A stretch of DNA of 64,000 bases from assembly GCF_042680885.1 (NCBI RefSeq), contig NZ_JBHUEO010000019.1, positions 1 through 64,000 on the forward strand, written 5' to 3'. The notes beneath the pieces were generated by a model, which was not told the DNA's origin, searched no databases, and saw only the letters and a program-made list of their open reading frames with translations. How positions within the stretch are numbered: position 1 is the first letter of the stretch; every line of letters starts with the position of its first letter. Below, in pieces: positions 41,142 through 51,175 of the stretch. The translations under genes and the position numbers were made by a program. The DNA is from Siminovitchia sediminis (lineage in GTDB: Bacteria > Bacillota > Bacilli > Bacillales > Bacillaceae_C).

Positions 41142-42731
41142 TTATTTAACCGTTGGTCCACCTAATTCGGCGATCGTTTTATCTACATGGCCAAACTTCT
41201 TAAAGTTGTCTTTGAATTTCTCAGCAAGTTCATTGGCTTTCTCTTTATAAGCTTCTTTGTTGTCCCAGGTTTTGATGGGCTGCAATACTTCATCAGGTAC
41301 ACCTGGTACGTGAAGTGGGATGGAAAGACCGAATACTTCGTCTTTCACTGTTTCTGCATTGTCCAGCTCACCATTTAAAGCTGCTTGCACCATCGCGCGA
41401 GTATAGGCAAGATTCATTCGTTTGCCGATTCCGTATGGGCCTCCGGTCCAGCCTGTATTGACCAAAAACACTTGAACGCCATGCTCATCAATTTTCTTGC
41501 CGAGCATTTCAGCGTAGCGTGCAGCAGGCAGCGGCAGGAATGGCGCACCAAAACATGTGGAGAAAGTAGCTTCAGGAGAAGTCACTCCGCGTTCCGTTCC
41601 AGCCAGTTTTGATGTAAACCCGCTCAGGAAGTGGTACATAGCCTGCTCTTTTGTTAGTTTGCTGATTGGAGGCAGTACACCGAACGCATCAGCAGTCAGG
41701 AAGACAATCACAGACGGATGTCCTGCGATGCTTGGCTCCACGATATTATCAATCGCTTGAATTGGATAGGCAGCTCTTGTGTTTTCTGTCAATGATGTAT
41801 CGTCATAAAGTGGTTCACGTGAATCCGGGTCTACAACGACATTTTCCAGTACGGATCCAAAAGTGATGGCATTGTAAATTTGTGGCTCTTTCTCATAAGA
41901 TAAGCCTGCTGTTTTTGCGTAGCATCCGCCCTCTATATTAAATACACCGTTTGGCGACCAGCCGTGCTCGTCATCACCGATTAAGCGGCGGTTCGGGTCA
42001 GCGGAAAGAGTTGTTTTACCTGTTCCGGATAATCCAAAGAAGAGGGCAACGTCTCCTTCAGCTCCGACGTTAGCAGAGCAGTGCATGGATAAAATATCTG
42101 CTTCGGGAAGCTCATAGTTCATGACAGAAAAAATGGATTTTTTCATCTCACCGGCATATTCTGTACCGCCGATTAACACTATCCGGCGTTCGAACGAAAC
42201 GATAATGAATGTTTCGGATTTTGTTCCGTCCACTTTAGGGTCCGCTTTAAACCCTGGAGCAGAAATGACCGTAAATTTTGCATCATGATCTGCCAATTCT
42301 TCTTGTTTTGGACGAATAAATAATTGATGGGCAAACAAATTGTGCCAGGCATACTCGTTGATTACCTGAATCGGCAGGCGATACTTTTCATCCGCACCTG
42401 CAAAGCCTTTGAAAACGAAAATTTCTTCTTTTTCCTCTAAATAGGAAATCACTTTTGAATACAGTTTTTCAAATATTTCAGACGAAATCGGCTGGTTGAC
42501 TGAACCCCAATCGATTTTATTTGTGACAGAAGGTTCATCCACAATAAATTTATCTTTGGGGGAGCGGCCTGTATATTTTCCCGTTGCGGCACGAACGGCA
42601 CCAGAAGTTGTCAAGACTCCCTCTTCGCGGTTCAAAACCTTTTCAACAAGTTGTGGAACTGAAAGCTGTATATGAACGTTCTGTCCATTCAATAATTGCT
42701 TTAATTCGCTTTTGATGCCTACTGAACTCAT
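41142..42731 (-). CDS. pckA: Phosphoenolpyruvate carboxykinase (ATP)
   Basis: Converts oxaloacetate and ATP to phosphoenolpyruvate in gluconeogenesis. The 529-residue enzyme has the P-loop GLSGTGKTTLSADP followed by LIGDDEHGW, plus TGRSPKDKFIVDEP. ATG at 42731 follows GGAAGGG; the longer frame upstream is not supported. It lies divergent from metK, as in B. subtilis. CcpN is a known regulator in Bacillus, but no box was identified. Confidence 0.96.
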   Translation of the reverse strand: MSSVGIKSELKQLLNGQNVHIQLSVPQLVEKVLNREEGVLTTSGAVRAATGKYTGRSPKDKFIVDEPSVTNKIDWGSVNQPISSEIFEKLYSKVISYLEEKEEIFVFKGFAGADEKYRLPIQVINEYAWHNLFAHQLFIRPKQEELADHDAKFTVISAPGFKADPKVDGTKSETFIIVSFERRIVLIGGTEYAGEMKKSIFSVMNYELPEADILSMHCSANVGAEGDVALFFGLSGTGKTTLSADPNRRLIGDDEHGWSPNGVFNIEGGCYAKTAGLSYEKEPQIYNAITFGSVLENVVVDPDSREPLYDDTSLTENTRAAYPIQAIDNIVEPSIAGHPSVIVFLTADAFGVLPPISKLTKEQAMYHFLSGFTSKLAGTERGVTSPEATFSTCFGAPFLPLPAARYAEMLGKKIDEHGVQVFLVNTGWTGGPYGIGKRMNLAYTRAMVQAALNGELDNAETVKDEVFGLSIPLHVPGVPDEVLQPIKTWDNKEAYKEKANELAEKFKDNFKKFGHVDKTIAELGGPTVK

Positions 42732-42945
42732 ATGTTTACCCTTCCTTTGTATTAAAATTTGCAAATTGTACACTTGAGAATTAGTATAACACATTTAATT
42801 GAATAGTCTATACTATTTTTGAATATTTCTTGAACTTGTATAAACAGATTTCCAGGGAACATTATATGGATATATTGCCATGTTGGATTTAAGGGTAAGC
42901 GGTTCACATACCATTACAGCTTCTTACTATTATTAACGTACCCGG

Positions 42946-42975
42946 TTGACATTGATTTATTATTTGAGTTATGAT
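42946..42975 (+). promoter_or_regulatory. Promoter of metK
   Basis: TTGACA (42946-42951), 18-base spacer, TATGAT (42970-42975), ending 16 bases before the S-box RNA. Confidence 0.75.
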
Positions 42976-42991
42976 TTTGAGTTGAACGGAT

Positions 42992-43115
42992 ACTCTTATT
43001 CTGAGATGGTGGAGGAAACAGGTCCTTTGAAGCCCGGCAACCTGCTGTCCGCTTAAAAATGCAGACAGAAAGGTGCTTACCTGTTGCAAGGCTGACGGCC
43101 TTGGGCGATAAGAGT
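42992..43115 (+). promoter_or_regulatory. SAM-I (S-box) riboswitch
   Basis: P1 is ACTCTTAT (42992-42999) with ATAAGAGT (43108-43115). The core contains GATGGTGGAGGAAACAGGTC, GAAGCCCGGCAACC and AAAGGTGC, which are diagnostic of the class. SAM binding would favour the terminator that follows and shut off metK, giving feedback on SAM synthesis. Confidence 0.95.
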
Positions 43116-43139
43116 GAAAGGCTCGGAACACATCAACTT

Positions 43140-43177
43140 AACCTTTCCTCGTTTTAGGTCAAGGAAAGGTTTTTTCA
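43140..43177 (+). terminator. S-box terminator
   Basis: AACCTTTCCT pairs with AGGAAAGGTT and is followed by T6. Confidence 0.88.
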
Positions 43178-43219
43178 TTAAAGGATAAGACAAAATAAAA
43201 ATTCGGGGAAAAGGTTCGA

Positions 43220-43343
43220 TCTAGCTTCAGGCGCCATCGGCAAGAGAGATCACAAACTGTTTTCCCCCTGTGGCTGTATAGCTGCCTCATGGGAACGCTC
43301 TGTGCTTTTGGCCGTTGAGCGTGCGCCTAGCGCTTTTCTTATT
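43220..43343 (-). repeat. Dispersed intergenic repeat copy
   Basis: CTAGCTTCAGGCGCCATCGG and the closing GCGCCTAGCGCTTTTCTTATT correspond to the copies at 36246-36356 and 59491-59788. It lies between the S-box terminator and metK, so the leader is unusually long. Confidence 0.65.
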
Positions 43344-43436
43344 AATCGTAACCATTTTATCAGGATGTGCTTCTATCAAGGACAGAGTACCGTTGTGGAT
43401 CTATACTGAACATAACATATTAAAGGAGGAGCTTTG

Positions 43437-44642
43437 ATGTCCCAAAATCGGCATTTATTTACATCAGAGTCTGTTACAGAAGGACATCCAGATAAAATTT
43501 GCGACCAAATATCTGACGCGATATTGGATGCCATACTTGCTGAAGATCCTAATGCACGTGTTGCCTGTGAAACTTCCGTTACAACAGGACTCGTTCTTGT
43601 AGCCGGAGAGATCACGACCACGACTTACGTTGATATTCCCAAAATTGTCAGAGAAACCATTAAAGATATTGGCTACACTCGGGCAAAATATGGTTTTGAT
43701 GCGGAAACCTGTGCAGTCATCACTTCGATTGACGAGCAGTCACCGGATATTGCTGCAGGCGTTGATATAGCGCTGGAAGCAAGGGAGGGATCCATGAGCG
43801 ATAAAGAAATTGAGGCGATTGGTGCAGGAGACCAAGGTCTTATGTTTGGTTTTGCTTGTAATGAGACCGAAGAGCTCATGCCGCTTCCCATCTCTCTTTC
43901 CCATAATCTGTCCAGAAGGCTTGCTCAAGTCCGCAAAGAGTCTATTCTTCCTTATTTGCGTCCCGATGGAAAAACACAGGTTACAGTCGAATATGATGAA
44001 AACCAACAGCCGATAAGGATTGACACGATCGTGCTTTCTACACAGCATCATCCTGAAATAGACCTGGAACAGATCCAGAGAGATATTAAAGAACATGTGA
44101 TCAAACCTGTAGTTCCCAAAGAGCTTTTGGATGATCAAACTAAATACTTTATTAATCCATCTGGACGATTTGTCATCGGCGGTCCAAAAAGTGACGCCGG
44201 CTTGACAGGAAGAAAAATTATCGTAGACACATACGGCGGTTATGCGCGGCATGGGGGAGGAGCTTTTTCTGGAAAAGACCCGACAAAGGTAGACCGCTCG
44301 GCTGCATATGCAGCAAGGTATGTGGCTAAAAATATTGTAGCCGCTGGTCTCGCTGATAAGTGTGAGGTGCAGCTGGCTTATGCCATCGGCGTCGCGCAGC
44401 CTGTATCCATTTCTGTTGATACGTTCGGCACAGGAAAGGTCTCAGAGGAGGTACTGGTTAAAGCGATCAGAGAAAACTTTGATCTGCGTCCTGCCGGAAT
44501 CATTCTCATGCTCGATCTGCGCAAGCCGCTGTACAAACAGACAGCAGCGTATGGTCATTTCGGCCGTACAGATATTGATTTGCCATGGGAAAGAACAGAT
44601 AAGGCGGAAGCGCTGCTTCAATCTGCAACAAATGAAAAATAA
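43437..44642 (+). CDS. metK: S-adenosylmethionine synthetase
   Basis: Makes SAM from methionine and ATP. The 401-residue enzyme has FTSESVTEGHPDKICDQISD at the N-terminus, GAGDQGLMFG, and GGAFSGKDPTKVDRSAAY (P-loop-like). ATG at 43437 follows AAAGGAGGAG; the TTG before it is less likely. It is controlled by the SAM riboswitch ~320 bases upstream. Confidence 0.97.
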   Translation: MSQNRHLFTSESVTEGHPDKICDQISDAILDAILAEDPNARVACETSVTTGLVLVAGEITTTTYVDIPKIVRETIKDIGYTRAKYGFDAETCAVITSIDEQSPDIAAGVDIALEAREGSMSDKEIEAIGAGDQGLMFGFACNETEELMPLPISLSHNLSRRLAQVRKESILPYLRPDGKTQVTVEYDENQQPIRIDTIVLSTQHHPEIDLEQIQRDIKEHVIKPVVPKELLDDQTKYFINPSGRFVIGGPKSDAGLTGRKIIVDTYGGYARHGGGAFSGKDPTKVDRSAAYAARYVAKNIVAAGLADKCEVQLAYAIGVAQPVSISVDTFGTGKVSEEVLVKAIRENFDLRPAGIILMLDLRKPLYKQTAAYGHFGRTDIDLPWERTDKAEALLQSATNEK

Positions 44643-44650
44643 GAAAGGAT

Positions 44651-44685
44651 GGCGGGGAATGCATGGGCATCTCCGCCTTTTTCCC
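44651..44685 (+). terminator. Terminator after metK
   Basis: GGCGGGGA pairs with TCTCCGCC (one G-T) and is followed by T5. Confidence 0.75.
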
Positions 44686-44815
44686 GTTGTGAAAGAAATA
44701 AAATATTTGTTGCAATATACCTGCCAAACTTCAACAAATAATGATAATATAAAAAAGGTGTGCAGTTATGCCTTTTAAATAGTTTGAATCCTTATTAGAG
44801 TAGGTGAACACATAA

Positions 44816-46708
44816 ATGTGCGGTTTTATCGGTTGTATGCATCATCATCCAACAGATGAGGCAAAAACAAATGAGAAGTTATTGATGGAAATGAACAATA
44901 TTATTACTCACCGCGGTCCAGATGATAAAGGGTATTATCAAGATGAGCATGTCCAATTTGGATTTAGAAGACTCAGCATCATTGACATTGAAAGCGGCAG
45001 CCAGCCTCTTTCATTTGAAAATGAGCGTTACTGGATTATTTTCAATGGAGAAGTCTATAACTTTGTAGAGCTCCGTGAAGAACTTGAGAAAAAAGGACTG
45101 GTGTTTGTAACAGGTTCAGACACAGAGGTAATCGTTGCTTTATATAGCGAGCTGAAGGAAGAAGCGGTAAAGAAATTGAGAGGCATGTTTGCCTTCTTAA
45201 TTTGGGATAAAGAGAAAAAAGAATTATTTGGTGCCAGAGATCCATTCGGCATAAAGCCCTTCTTTTATATTGAAGAAAAAGACAGGACCTTATTTGCTTC
45301 CGAGAAGAAAAGTATTTTACTTGCTTTAGATAAAAAAGAGCTCAATACAGAAGCTCTCCAGCAGTATATGACCTACCAATTTGTTCCCGAGCCGGAAACA
45401 ATGACCCGGCATATCAAGAAGCTGGAGCCTGGCCATTATTTTACTCAGAAGCCTGGTGAGCCCATTCAGATTCAGCGTTATTGGAGAGCAAGCTTCAAAC
45501 CGGATGTTCATAAGACAGAAGAAGATTTTATCAAAGAAATTAGAGAGGTCTTATTCGATTCGGTTAACTTTCATATGCGAAGCGATGTTCCGGTCGGTTC
45601 ATTTCTGTCAGGAGGAATCGATTCGTCAATCATTGTTTCTATTGCCAAACAATTTCACCCGAAAATCAAAACATTTTCCGTTGGTTTTGAGCGTGAAGGG
45701 TTTAGTGAAATTGATGTTGCAAAAGAGACGGCTGACAGGCTGGGCGTGGAAAATATCAGTTACGTCATCAGTCCGGAAGAATATATGAAAGAACTACCAA
45801 AAATCATGTGGCATGCAGATGATCCATTGGCTGATCCTGCCTGCGTCCCACTTTATTTTGTAGCCAGAGAAGCTAGAAAGCATGTAACAGTTGTATTGTC
45901 CGGTGAAGGAGCAGATGAGCTTTTTGGCGGTTATAATATTTACAGAGAACCGCAGTCTCTTGAAATGTTCAATAAAATTCCTCAAGTCGGCAAAGCATTG
46001 CTGCGGGGACTGGCCAAAACTCTTCCTGAGGGAGTGAAAGGGAAAAGTTTTATTGAACGCGGAGTGACACCTCTTGAGCAAAGATACATCGGTAACGCTA
46101 AAATGTTTGAGGAAGAGGAAAAGAAAGAACTGTTAAATCATTATCATCGGGATGTCCATTATCTTGATGTGACCAAACCTCTTTATGCAGAAACGAAAGG
46201 CTATGCCCCTGTTGAGCGGATGCAGTATATTGATATCCATACATGGATGCGAGGGGATATTTTACTTAAAGCTGACCGGATGACAATGGCCCACTCGCTC
46301 GAGCTTAGAGTTCCTTTCCTTGATACGAAAGTGTTTGAAGTTGCATCAACAATTCCAACAAGCTTAAAAACAGCTGAAGGGACAACGAAATATGTCTTAA
46401 GGAAAGCAGCAGAAGGCATTGTTCCTGACCATGTGTTGAATCGGAAAAAGCTCGGATTTCCCGTTCCGATCCGCCACTGGCTGAAAAACGAAATGTATGA
46501 TTGGGCGAAGGACATGATTAAAACAAGCGATACCGATCATTTAATCCATAAGGAATATGTGTTAAATCTATTGGAGGATCATTGCCAAGGCAAAATGGAT
46601 TATAGCCGTAAAATTTGGACAGTGCTGGTATTCATGGTATGGCATGCTGTCTTTGTAGAAGATCGGTATGATTTTGAACAAGAAATGGCAGCCGCGGCTC
46701 ACTCCTGA
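44816..46708 (+). CDS. asnB: Asparagine synthetase (glutamine-hydrolysing)
   Basis: Makes asparagine from aspartate, ATP and glutamine. The 630-residue protein begins with the nucleophile Cys2 of MCGFIGC, followed by the Ntn glutaminase domain (FNGEVYNF) and the synthetase domain with the P-loop SGGIDSS (~263) and LSGEGADELFGGY. It follows metK as in B. subtilis. Its 3' end overlaps the convergent peptidase gene by 10 bases. Confidence 0.95.
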   Translation: MCGFIGCMHHHPTDEAKTNEKLLMEMNNIITHRGPDDKGYYQDEHVQFGFRRLSIIDIESGSQPLSFENERYWIIFNGEVYNFVELREELEKKGLVFVTGSDTEVIVALYSELKEEAVKKLRGMFAFLIWDKEKKELFGARDPFGIKPFFYIEEKDRTLFASEKKSILLALDKKELNTEALQQYMTYQFVPEPETMTRHIKKLEPGHYFTQKPGEPIQIQRYWRASFKPDVHKTEEDFIKEIREVLFDSVNFHMRSDVPVGSFLSGGIDSSIIVSIAKQFHPKIKTFSVGFEREGFSEIDVAKETADRLGVENISYVISPEEYMKELPKIMWHADDPLADPACVPLYFVAREARKHVTVVLSGEGADELFGGYNIYREPQSLEMFNKIPQVGKALLRGLAKTLPEGVKGKSFIERGVTPLEQRYIGNAKMFEEEEKKELLNHYHRDVHYLDVTKPLYAETKGYAPVERMQYIDIHTWMRGDILLKADRMTMAHSLELRVPFLDTKVFEVASTIPTSLKTAEGTTKYVLRKAAEGIVPDHVLNRKKLGFPVPIRHWLKNEMYDWAKDMIKTSDTDHLIHKEYVLNLLEDHCQGKMDYSRKIWTVLVFMVWHAVFVEDRYDFEQEMAAAAHS

Positions 46709-47526
46709 GTATAAGTGAGGGCCTGGCTGCCCATTTGCACCCATGACTTTTTAAAGTCATTGATGGGTGCTTTTTTATTTTTCTTTCCTGTTAAAGGGTC
46801 ATTGAAATAAACGTAATTCTGGTCATAGCCGGTAATCAGCACGGAATGCTCTTTCTTTGTAATTTTCACCGGACCGCTTGCCGTTTCCCAAACTTCAAAA
46901 TATGAATCCGGCAGTTCGCGATATTCTGCGTTGATGATCACCCATACAGGCCTTCCGTCAGAAAGCGGAACTTTTAGCTCTTCAAAAGATTCTCCGGTTA
47001 AATTGACCATTCTTCCGGATAAATAAGTTTCTCCAAGCTCCATAATGGGGCCATGATAAACACCGAGACCGGGATTATCGAAGTTGTACATATCACCGAC
47101 AAACCCATGATGAGGGTTGCCGAAGTAGACCTTGCCATCTTTCACAACATATGGAGAAGAATCTTTTTTTACTTTCTCGGCGAGTTCCATTTTGTCAACA
47201 CTCGTCCCTGCACTTTCCAGCAGCATGGCAAGTGATGTCACTTCACAGCCGCGCGGCAGTTCCGGCAGTTGATGAACGACAGGAAGATCAAGAAGTACTT
47301 TGTCCTTAATTTCGATCAGCTGAAATTCACTTGTTCGGTTCACCTCTTGTAAAGCAGAGGCAACCTCATGATCTGAATCAGTACTTGTATTGTATAAAAC
47401 CATAGTAAAAATGAAAGCAGCCATCCAAAAGGATAATAAAGACTTGAACGAACTGCTTCTATTTCTAAATAAAATGAGGACAAGCACTATCAAAAGGGCA
47501 ATCCCAATGATCAGCCATGCATTCAT
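46699..47526 (-). CDS. C39-family (papain-like) peptidase, membrane-anchored
   Basis: A 275-residue protein with two N-terminal membrane helices (residues ~2-20 and ~27-45), then a peptidase C39-like domain outside the cell. The Cys in LPRGCEVTSLAMLLE, the His in KKEHSVLITGYD and the Asp/Asn in NDPLTGK are the likely triad. It resembles YvpB-type proteins. The substrate is unknown. It overlaps the asnB end, so the two genes are convergent with no terminator between them. Confidence 0.8.
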   Translation of the reverse strand: MNAWLIIGIALLIVLVLILFRNRSSSFKSLLSFWMAAFIFTMVLYNTSTDSDHEVASALQEVNRTSEFQLIEIKDKVLLDLPVVHQLPELPRGCEVTSLAMLLESAGTSVDKMELAEKVKKDSSPYVVKDGKVYFGNPHHGFVGDMYNFDNPGLGVYHGPIMELGETYLSGRMVNLTGESFEELKVPLSDGRPVWVIINAEYRELPDSYFEVWETASGPVKITKKEHSVLITGYDQNYVYFNDPLTGKKNKKAPINDFKKSWVQMGSQALTYTQE

Positions 47527-47589
47527 AAGATGATCTCCTTTTTTAAAATAAATCTCTTATGGTTAACATCGGCTCGAATGGTAAAAATT

Positions 47590-48120
47590 TTACTGTTTCA
47601 ATCGCTTATTTTGTTTTTGCAAATTTTGATAGTATCGGCCTCTTTCGGCATATTCCCTGGAGATACGCTCCATTTCTGAACGATCATGTTCATTGACTTC
47701 ACGGATTACTTTTGCCGGGCGCCCGAAAGCTACTGTATGAGGCGGAATGATTTTTCCCTGGGGTACAAGGCTGCCGGCACCGATAAAGGCTCCTTCCCCA
47801 ATTTCGGCATTATCCAAAATAATTGACCCCATTCCAATCAGGGCTTTTTTCCGAATGATGGCACTATGCAGTATGACTTGATGCCCAATGGTCACTTCAT
47901 CCTCAATAATCAGCGGGTTACCCGGACTTTGATGCAGAACAGAATTATCTTGAATGTTCACCTTCTTTCCGATAATGGTCGGAGCAACATCTCCTCTGAT
48001 CGTGCAGTTAAACCAAATGCTGGACTGTTCTCCAATCATCACATCGCCTGTAATGGTCGAATAATCTCCAACAAAAACAGAAGAAGGGATTTGTGGAATT
48101 TTCCCTTTATAAGAATACAC
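47590..48120 (-). CDS. ytoA: Gamma-carbonic-anhydrase-like protein YtoA
   Basis: About 176 residues forming a left-handed beta helix from hexapeptide repeats (for example VFVGDYSTITGDVMIG and ALIGMGSIILDNAEIG). The three zinc His are in NSVLHQSPG, VTIGHQVILH and the following H. It belongs to the YrdA/CaiE-like gamma-CA group. GTG at 48120 is my preferred start because a G-rich site precedes it; ATG at 48165 would add 15 residues without one. Confidence 0.85.
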   Translation of the reverse strand: MYSYKGKIPQIPSSVFVGDYSTITGDVMIGEQSSIWFNCTIRGDVAPTIIGKKVNIQDNSVLHQSPGNPLIIEDEVTIGHQVILHSAIIRKKALIGMGSIILDNAEIGEGAFIGAGSLVPQGKIIPPHTVAFGRPAKVIREVNEHDRSEMERISREYAERGRYYQNLQKQNKRLKQ

Positions 48121-48332
48121 AGACACCCTATACACCCTTTCAGCCAAATCGTTTAAACCTATCATAGCGCTTTCGGCAAGTTGTTGTCACTCCTCATTCG
48201 ACAGGTGCCTGGCACGCCCCGGAATATGTCGAATGGTTTGAAAATGAAGTTTTTCCGCCTCCAGGCAAGATTTCCAGGGTGAAAAAAGGGTAAAATAAAT
48301 AGAGAAATGAAATAAGAAGGGGAGTTATAGAT

Positions 48333-49184
48333 ATGCGGAGGTGGGAAGCAGCAGGGAAGGCCAAGGGTGTGATGGTCATTGTACACGGGGCCATGGAACA
48401 CCAGGGCAGATACAAGTGGCTCCGTGAAATGTGGGTTTTAAACGGATATCACGTTGTCATAGGAGACTTGCCCGGTCAGGGGTTGACTACAAGATCTCAC
48501 AGAGGGCACATTGATTCATTCAAAGAATATGTGGTGGAAGTAAAAAAGTGGCTCCGAGAAGCAGAAGAGTATGGATTGCCCGTTTTCCTCCTGGGACATA
48601 GTATGGGCGGCTTGACCGTTATCCGCCTTCTTCAGGAAGAAAATGAAAATATTGCGGGAGTTGTTTTATCCTCTCCCTGCCTTGGGCTCGTCCATTATCC
48701 GCCCATGCCCGTCAATGCATTGTCCGTCGGTTTAAATTGGATTGCTCCGGAGCTGAAAGTGGAAAGTCAATTGGATATCCATCTGGCCACGCGTAATGCG
48801 GATGAGAAAGACCGGGCTCTGAATGACAGTCTGTACGTGACTAAAGTATCTATCCGCTGGTATCGGGAATTATTGAAAGCGATGAAAGATGCTTTCGCTA
48901 ACATTTCAAACTTTCCAGATATACCTCTTTTAGTTATGCAGGGCGGGGATGACAAAATTGTCCAGAAAGCCGATGTCCAAAGATGGTTTAATGGGCTGCC
49001 TCTATCCGAGAAACTTTATAAGGAATGGCCGGCATGTTATCATGAGATATTCAACGAGCCGGAAAGATACGTAATTTTCGACTATGCCAAAAATTTCACA
49101 GACCTGCAGGTTCGGCTGTTAGATCAACTAAAGCAAGGTGATGTTTCTCGTGTTGCCAACCCATCCCCTATCACTCATGAATAA
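48333..49184 (+). CDS. ytpA: Alpha/beta hydrolase YtpA (lysophospholipase type)
   Basis: A 283-residue monoglyceride-lipase-like hydrolase: VIVHGAMEHQGRY (oxyanion), LGHSMGGLTV (nucleophile Ser ~94), GGDDKIV (acid) and CYHEIFNEPE (His). B. subtilis YtpA is linked to bacilysocin, a lysophospholipid antibiotic. AAGGGGAG precedes the ATG. It overlaps ytpB, as in B. subtilis. Confidence 0.9.
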   Translation: MRRWEAAGKAKGVMVIVHGAMEHQGRYKWLREMWVLNGYHVVIGDLPGQGLTTRSHRGHIDSFKEYVVEVKKWLREAEEYGLPVFLLGHSMGGLTVIRLLQEENENIAGVVLSSPCLGLVHYPPMPVNALSVGLNWIAPELKVESQLDIHLATRNADEKDRALNDSLYVTKVSIRWYRELLKAMKDAFANISNFPDIPLLVMQGGDDKIVQKADVQRWFNGLPLSEKLYKEWPACYHEIFNEPERYVIFDYAKNFTDLQVRLLDQLKQGDVSRVANPSPITHE

Positions 49185-50250
49185 AGTATACAAGGAAGTT
49201 CTGCCTGCAGTTCATCAAGAGTTGTCCTATTGGAAAGAAAGGGCATCCGCTATTCCCGATAAAGAGCTCAGGCAGCAGGCCCTTGCAAGTATCCGTGATA
49301 AAACCTTTCATTGCGAAGGAGGAGCCATCATGGCTCTCACCGCTTTAGAACATCAAAGAGAAGCCATAACATTCATAGTGGCCTATCAAACGATCAGCGA
49401 TTATCTAGATAACTTATGCGACCGAAGCACTTCCATGGACCCAAAGGATTTTGCTGCTTTGCACGAATCCATGGCAGATGCCTTGACCCTTGGCGCGCCT
49501 GAGCGTGATTATTATCGTTATAGAGAAGAACGGGAGGATGCAGGGTATCTGGCAGAATTAAAAAGAACGTGCCAGGCCGTTTTGGAAAAAGTACCGGACT
49601 ATGAGGTGATCAAGCCCTTTTTACTTGAGCTTTGCAAGTATTATTGTGATTTGCAAGTACATAAGCACGTATCCATCGAAGAGCGCGAGGAACGTCTCGA
49701 AAAATGGTTTAAACAGCATGAACGGATTCTTCCCAAAATGGAGTGGCATGAATTTTCAGCATGCTCCGGCTCCACACTCGGGATATTTTGCCTTGTTTCC
49801 TACGGATTCAGAGGTGATATGGAGGAAAAGCATGCAAGGACTATTCGTGAAGGTTATTTTCCTTACATACAGGGGCTTCACATTTTGCTTGATTACTTCA
49901 TTGATCAGGAAGAGGATCGTGAAGGCGGGGATTTAAATTTCTGCTTTTACTATAAAAATAATGAAGAAATGCTTAACCGTTTCATTCATTTCATGGAAGA
50001 GGCTGATCGTCATACAAATAATCTGCCGGACGGGAGGTTTCATCAGCTGATCCACCGAGGGCTGCTCGGTATATATCTTTCCGACCGGAAAGTAATGGAA
50101 CAGGCCGATGTGAGGGCAATCGCCAAAAAATTGATCAAACGCGGCGGACTCATCAGTTATTTCTTTTATTGGAACGGACGAGCCTACCGGGCATTTCAAC
50201 GAATGTTTGCCGGATCGGAAAAGTGGGTCTCTGCTCCCGTTAAATCATAA
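49150..50250 (+). CDS. ytpB: Tetraprenyl-beta-curcumene synthase YtpB
   Basis: A 366-residue large terpene synthase of DUF2600 that makes tetraprenyl-beta-curcumene, precursor of the sesquarterpenes found in Bacillus spores. The metal-binding aspartates are in ISDYLDNLCDRS (~residue 85) and LLDYFIDQEEDREGGD (~240). The GTG at 49150 follows AAGGTGATG by 6 bases and gives an N-terminus (LPTHPLSLM) like the B. subtilis protein; ATG at 49141 is an alternative. Confidence 0.9.
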   Translation: MLPTHPLSLMNKVYKEVLPAVHQELSYWKERASAIPDKELRQQALASIRDKTFHCEGGAIMALTALEHQREAITFIVAYQTISDYLDNLCDRSTSMDPKDFAALHESMADALTLGAPERDYYRYREEREDAGYLAELKRTCQAVLEKVPDYEVIKPFLLELCKYYCDLQVHKHVSIEEREERLEKWFKQHERILPKMEWHEFSACSGSTLGIFCLVSYGFRGDMEEKHARTIREGYFPYIQGLHILLDYFIDQEEDREGGDLNFCFYYKNNEEMLNRFIHFMEEADRHTNNLPDGRFHQLIHRGLLGIYLSDRKVMEQADVRAIAKKLIKRGGLISYFFYWNGRAYRAFQRMFAGSEKWVSAPVKS

Positions 50251-50404
50251 TATGTACAGAGGACTCCTTAAACAAATCCTATCTGCCAGAAGTCTGTTTG
50301 TTTGCCAGTCATTCATTGGAAACCTGTCATACCATTGGAAAGCGGATAGACTTGTGTAACACCTGGATGTTCTGCGCCTCTAACGTGCCTTCCCGAAGTT
50401 CTAT

Positions 50405-50447
50405 ATTTCACGCAAGGGGCTTTTGCCAAAAACCCTTGCGTGAAAAC
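50405..50447. repeat. Inverted repeat between ytpB and ytqB
   Basis: TTTCACGCAAGGG and CCCTTGCGTGAAAA form a 13-bp stem with a ~14-base loop. There is no T-run on the plus strand and a poor one on the minus strand, so it may be a weak terminator for the convergent genes or a protein-binding site. Confidence 0.45.
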
Positions 50448-50489
50448 CAATCACCAAAAACAGGTGCCTGCTGGGTAGCGGAGTTGGAA

Positions 50490-51062
50490 TTATTTTTTTT
50501 CAAATGCCAATAAAAATGGCGGATTATTTTTTTGGTTAATAAAACCATATTGGAGGACATGGACTTTGGATTGGTCCAAATCTTTAGCAAAAGCTAACAC
50601 GTGATCGCGTTCAAGGGCCCCCTCTTCATGGCCGGGATAGATGACAAGACACAGAACGCCTCCTTTTTCTAACACAGACAACAGTTGAGTGATGGCAGCA
50701 ATCGTTGTTTCAGGTTGAGTGACAACCGTTTTGTCACCGCCCGGCAAATAGCCGAGATTGAACATGGCTCCACTGATTTTGCCGTGTGTCTCTTGAGGCA
50801 GGGACTCCGTGAGAGTTTCATGGCCTCTCTGAAACAAGGTCACCCTGTCAGCAACGCCGTTTTCCTCCAGAAGCGAAGTGGTATTTTGGATGGCCTGCTG
50901 CTGGATATCAAAACCAAATACACGGCCGTTTTTCCCGACAAGCTTGGCGAGGAACAAGGTATCGTTTCCGTTGCCGACAGTCCCGTCAATGGCGTTTCCG
51001 CCGGGTCTGACTACCCTCTGCATCAGGGAACGGGCATGCGAAAGTACCCCTTCAATGTTCAT
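50490..51062 (-). CDS. mnmM: tRNA U34 methyltransferase MnmM (YtqB)
   Basis: A 190-residue SAM-dependent methyltransferase. GNAIDGTVGNGNDTLFLA is the SAM-binding motif I and MFNLGYLPGGDK is the family signature. B. subtilis YtqB was identified as MnmM, which methylates nm5-s2U34 to mnm5-s2U34 in several tRNAs, doing the job of the MnmC methylase domain. ATG at 51062 follows AAGGAGG; the longer frame is not supported. Confidence 0.92.
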   Translation of the reverse strand: MNIEGVLSHARSLMQRVVRPGGNAIDGTVGNGNDTLFLAKLVGKNGRVFGFDIQQQAIQNTTSLLEENGVADRVTLFQRGHETLTESLPQETHGKISGAMFNLGYLPGGDKTVVTQPETTIAAITQLLSVLEKGGVLCLVIYPGHEEGALERDHVLAFAKDLDQSKVHVLQYGFINQKNNPPFLLAFEKK

Positions 51063-51175
51063 AACGGTTGACCTCCTTCTTTTTCTACAAGAAATTGTAT
51101 CATAACTGTACAGAAGAGAGTACAAACTATAAATGGCAGGTGTAACGCCAAGCCATAGGAAAAGGGGAGGATGTT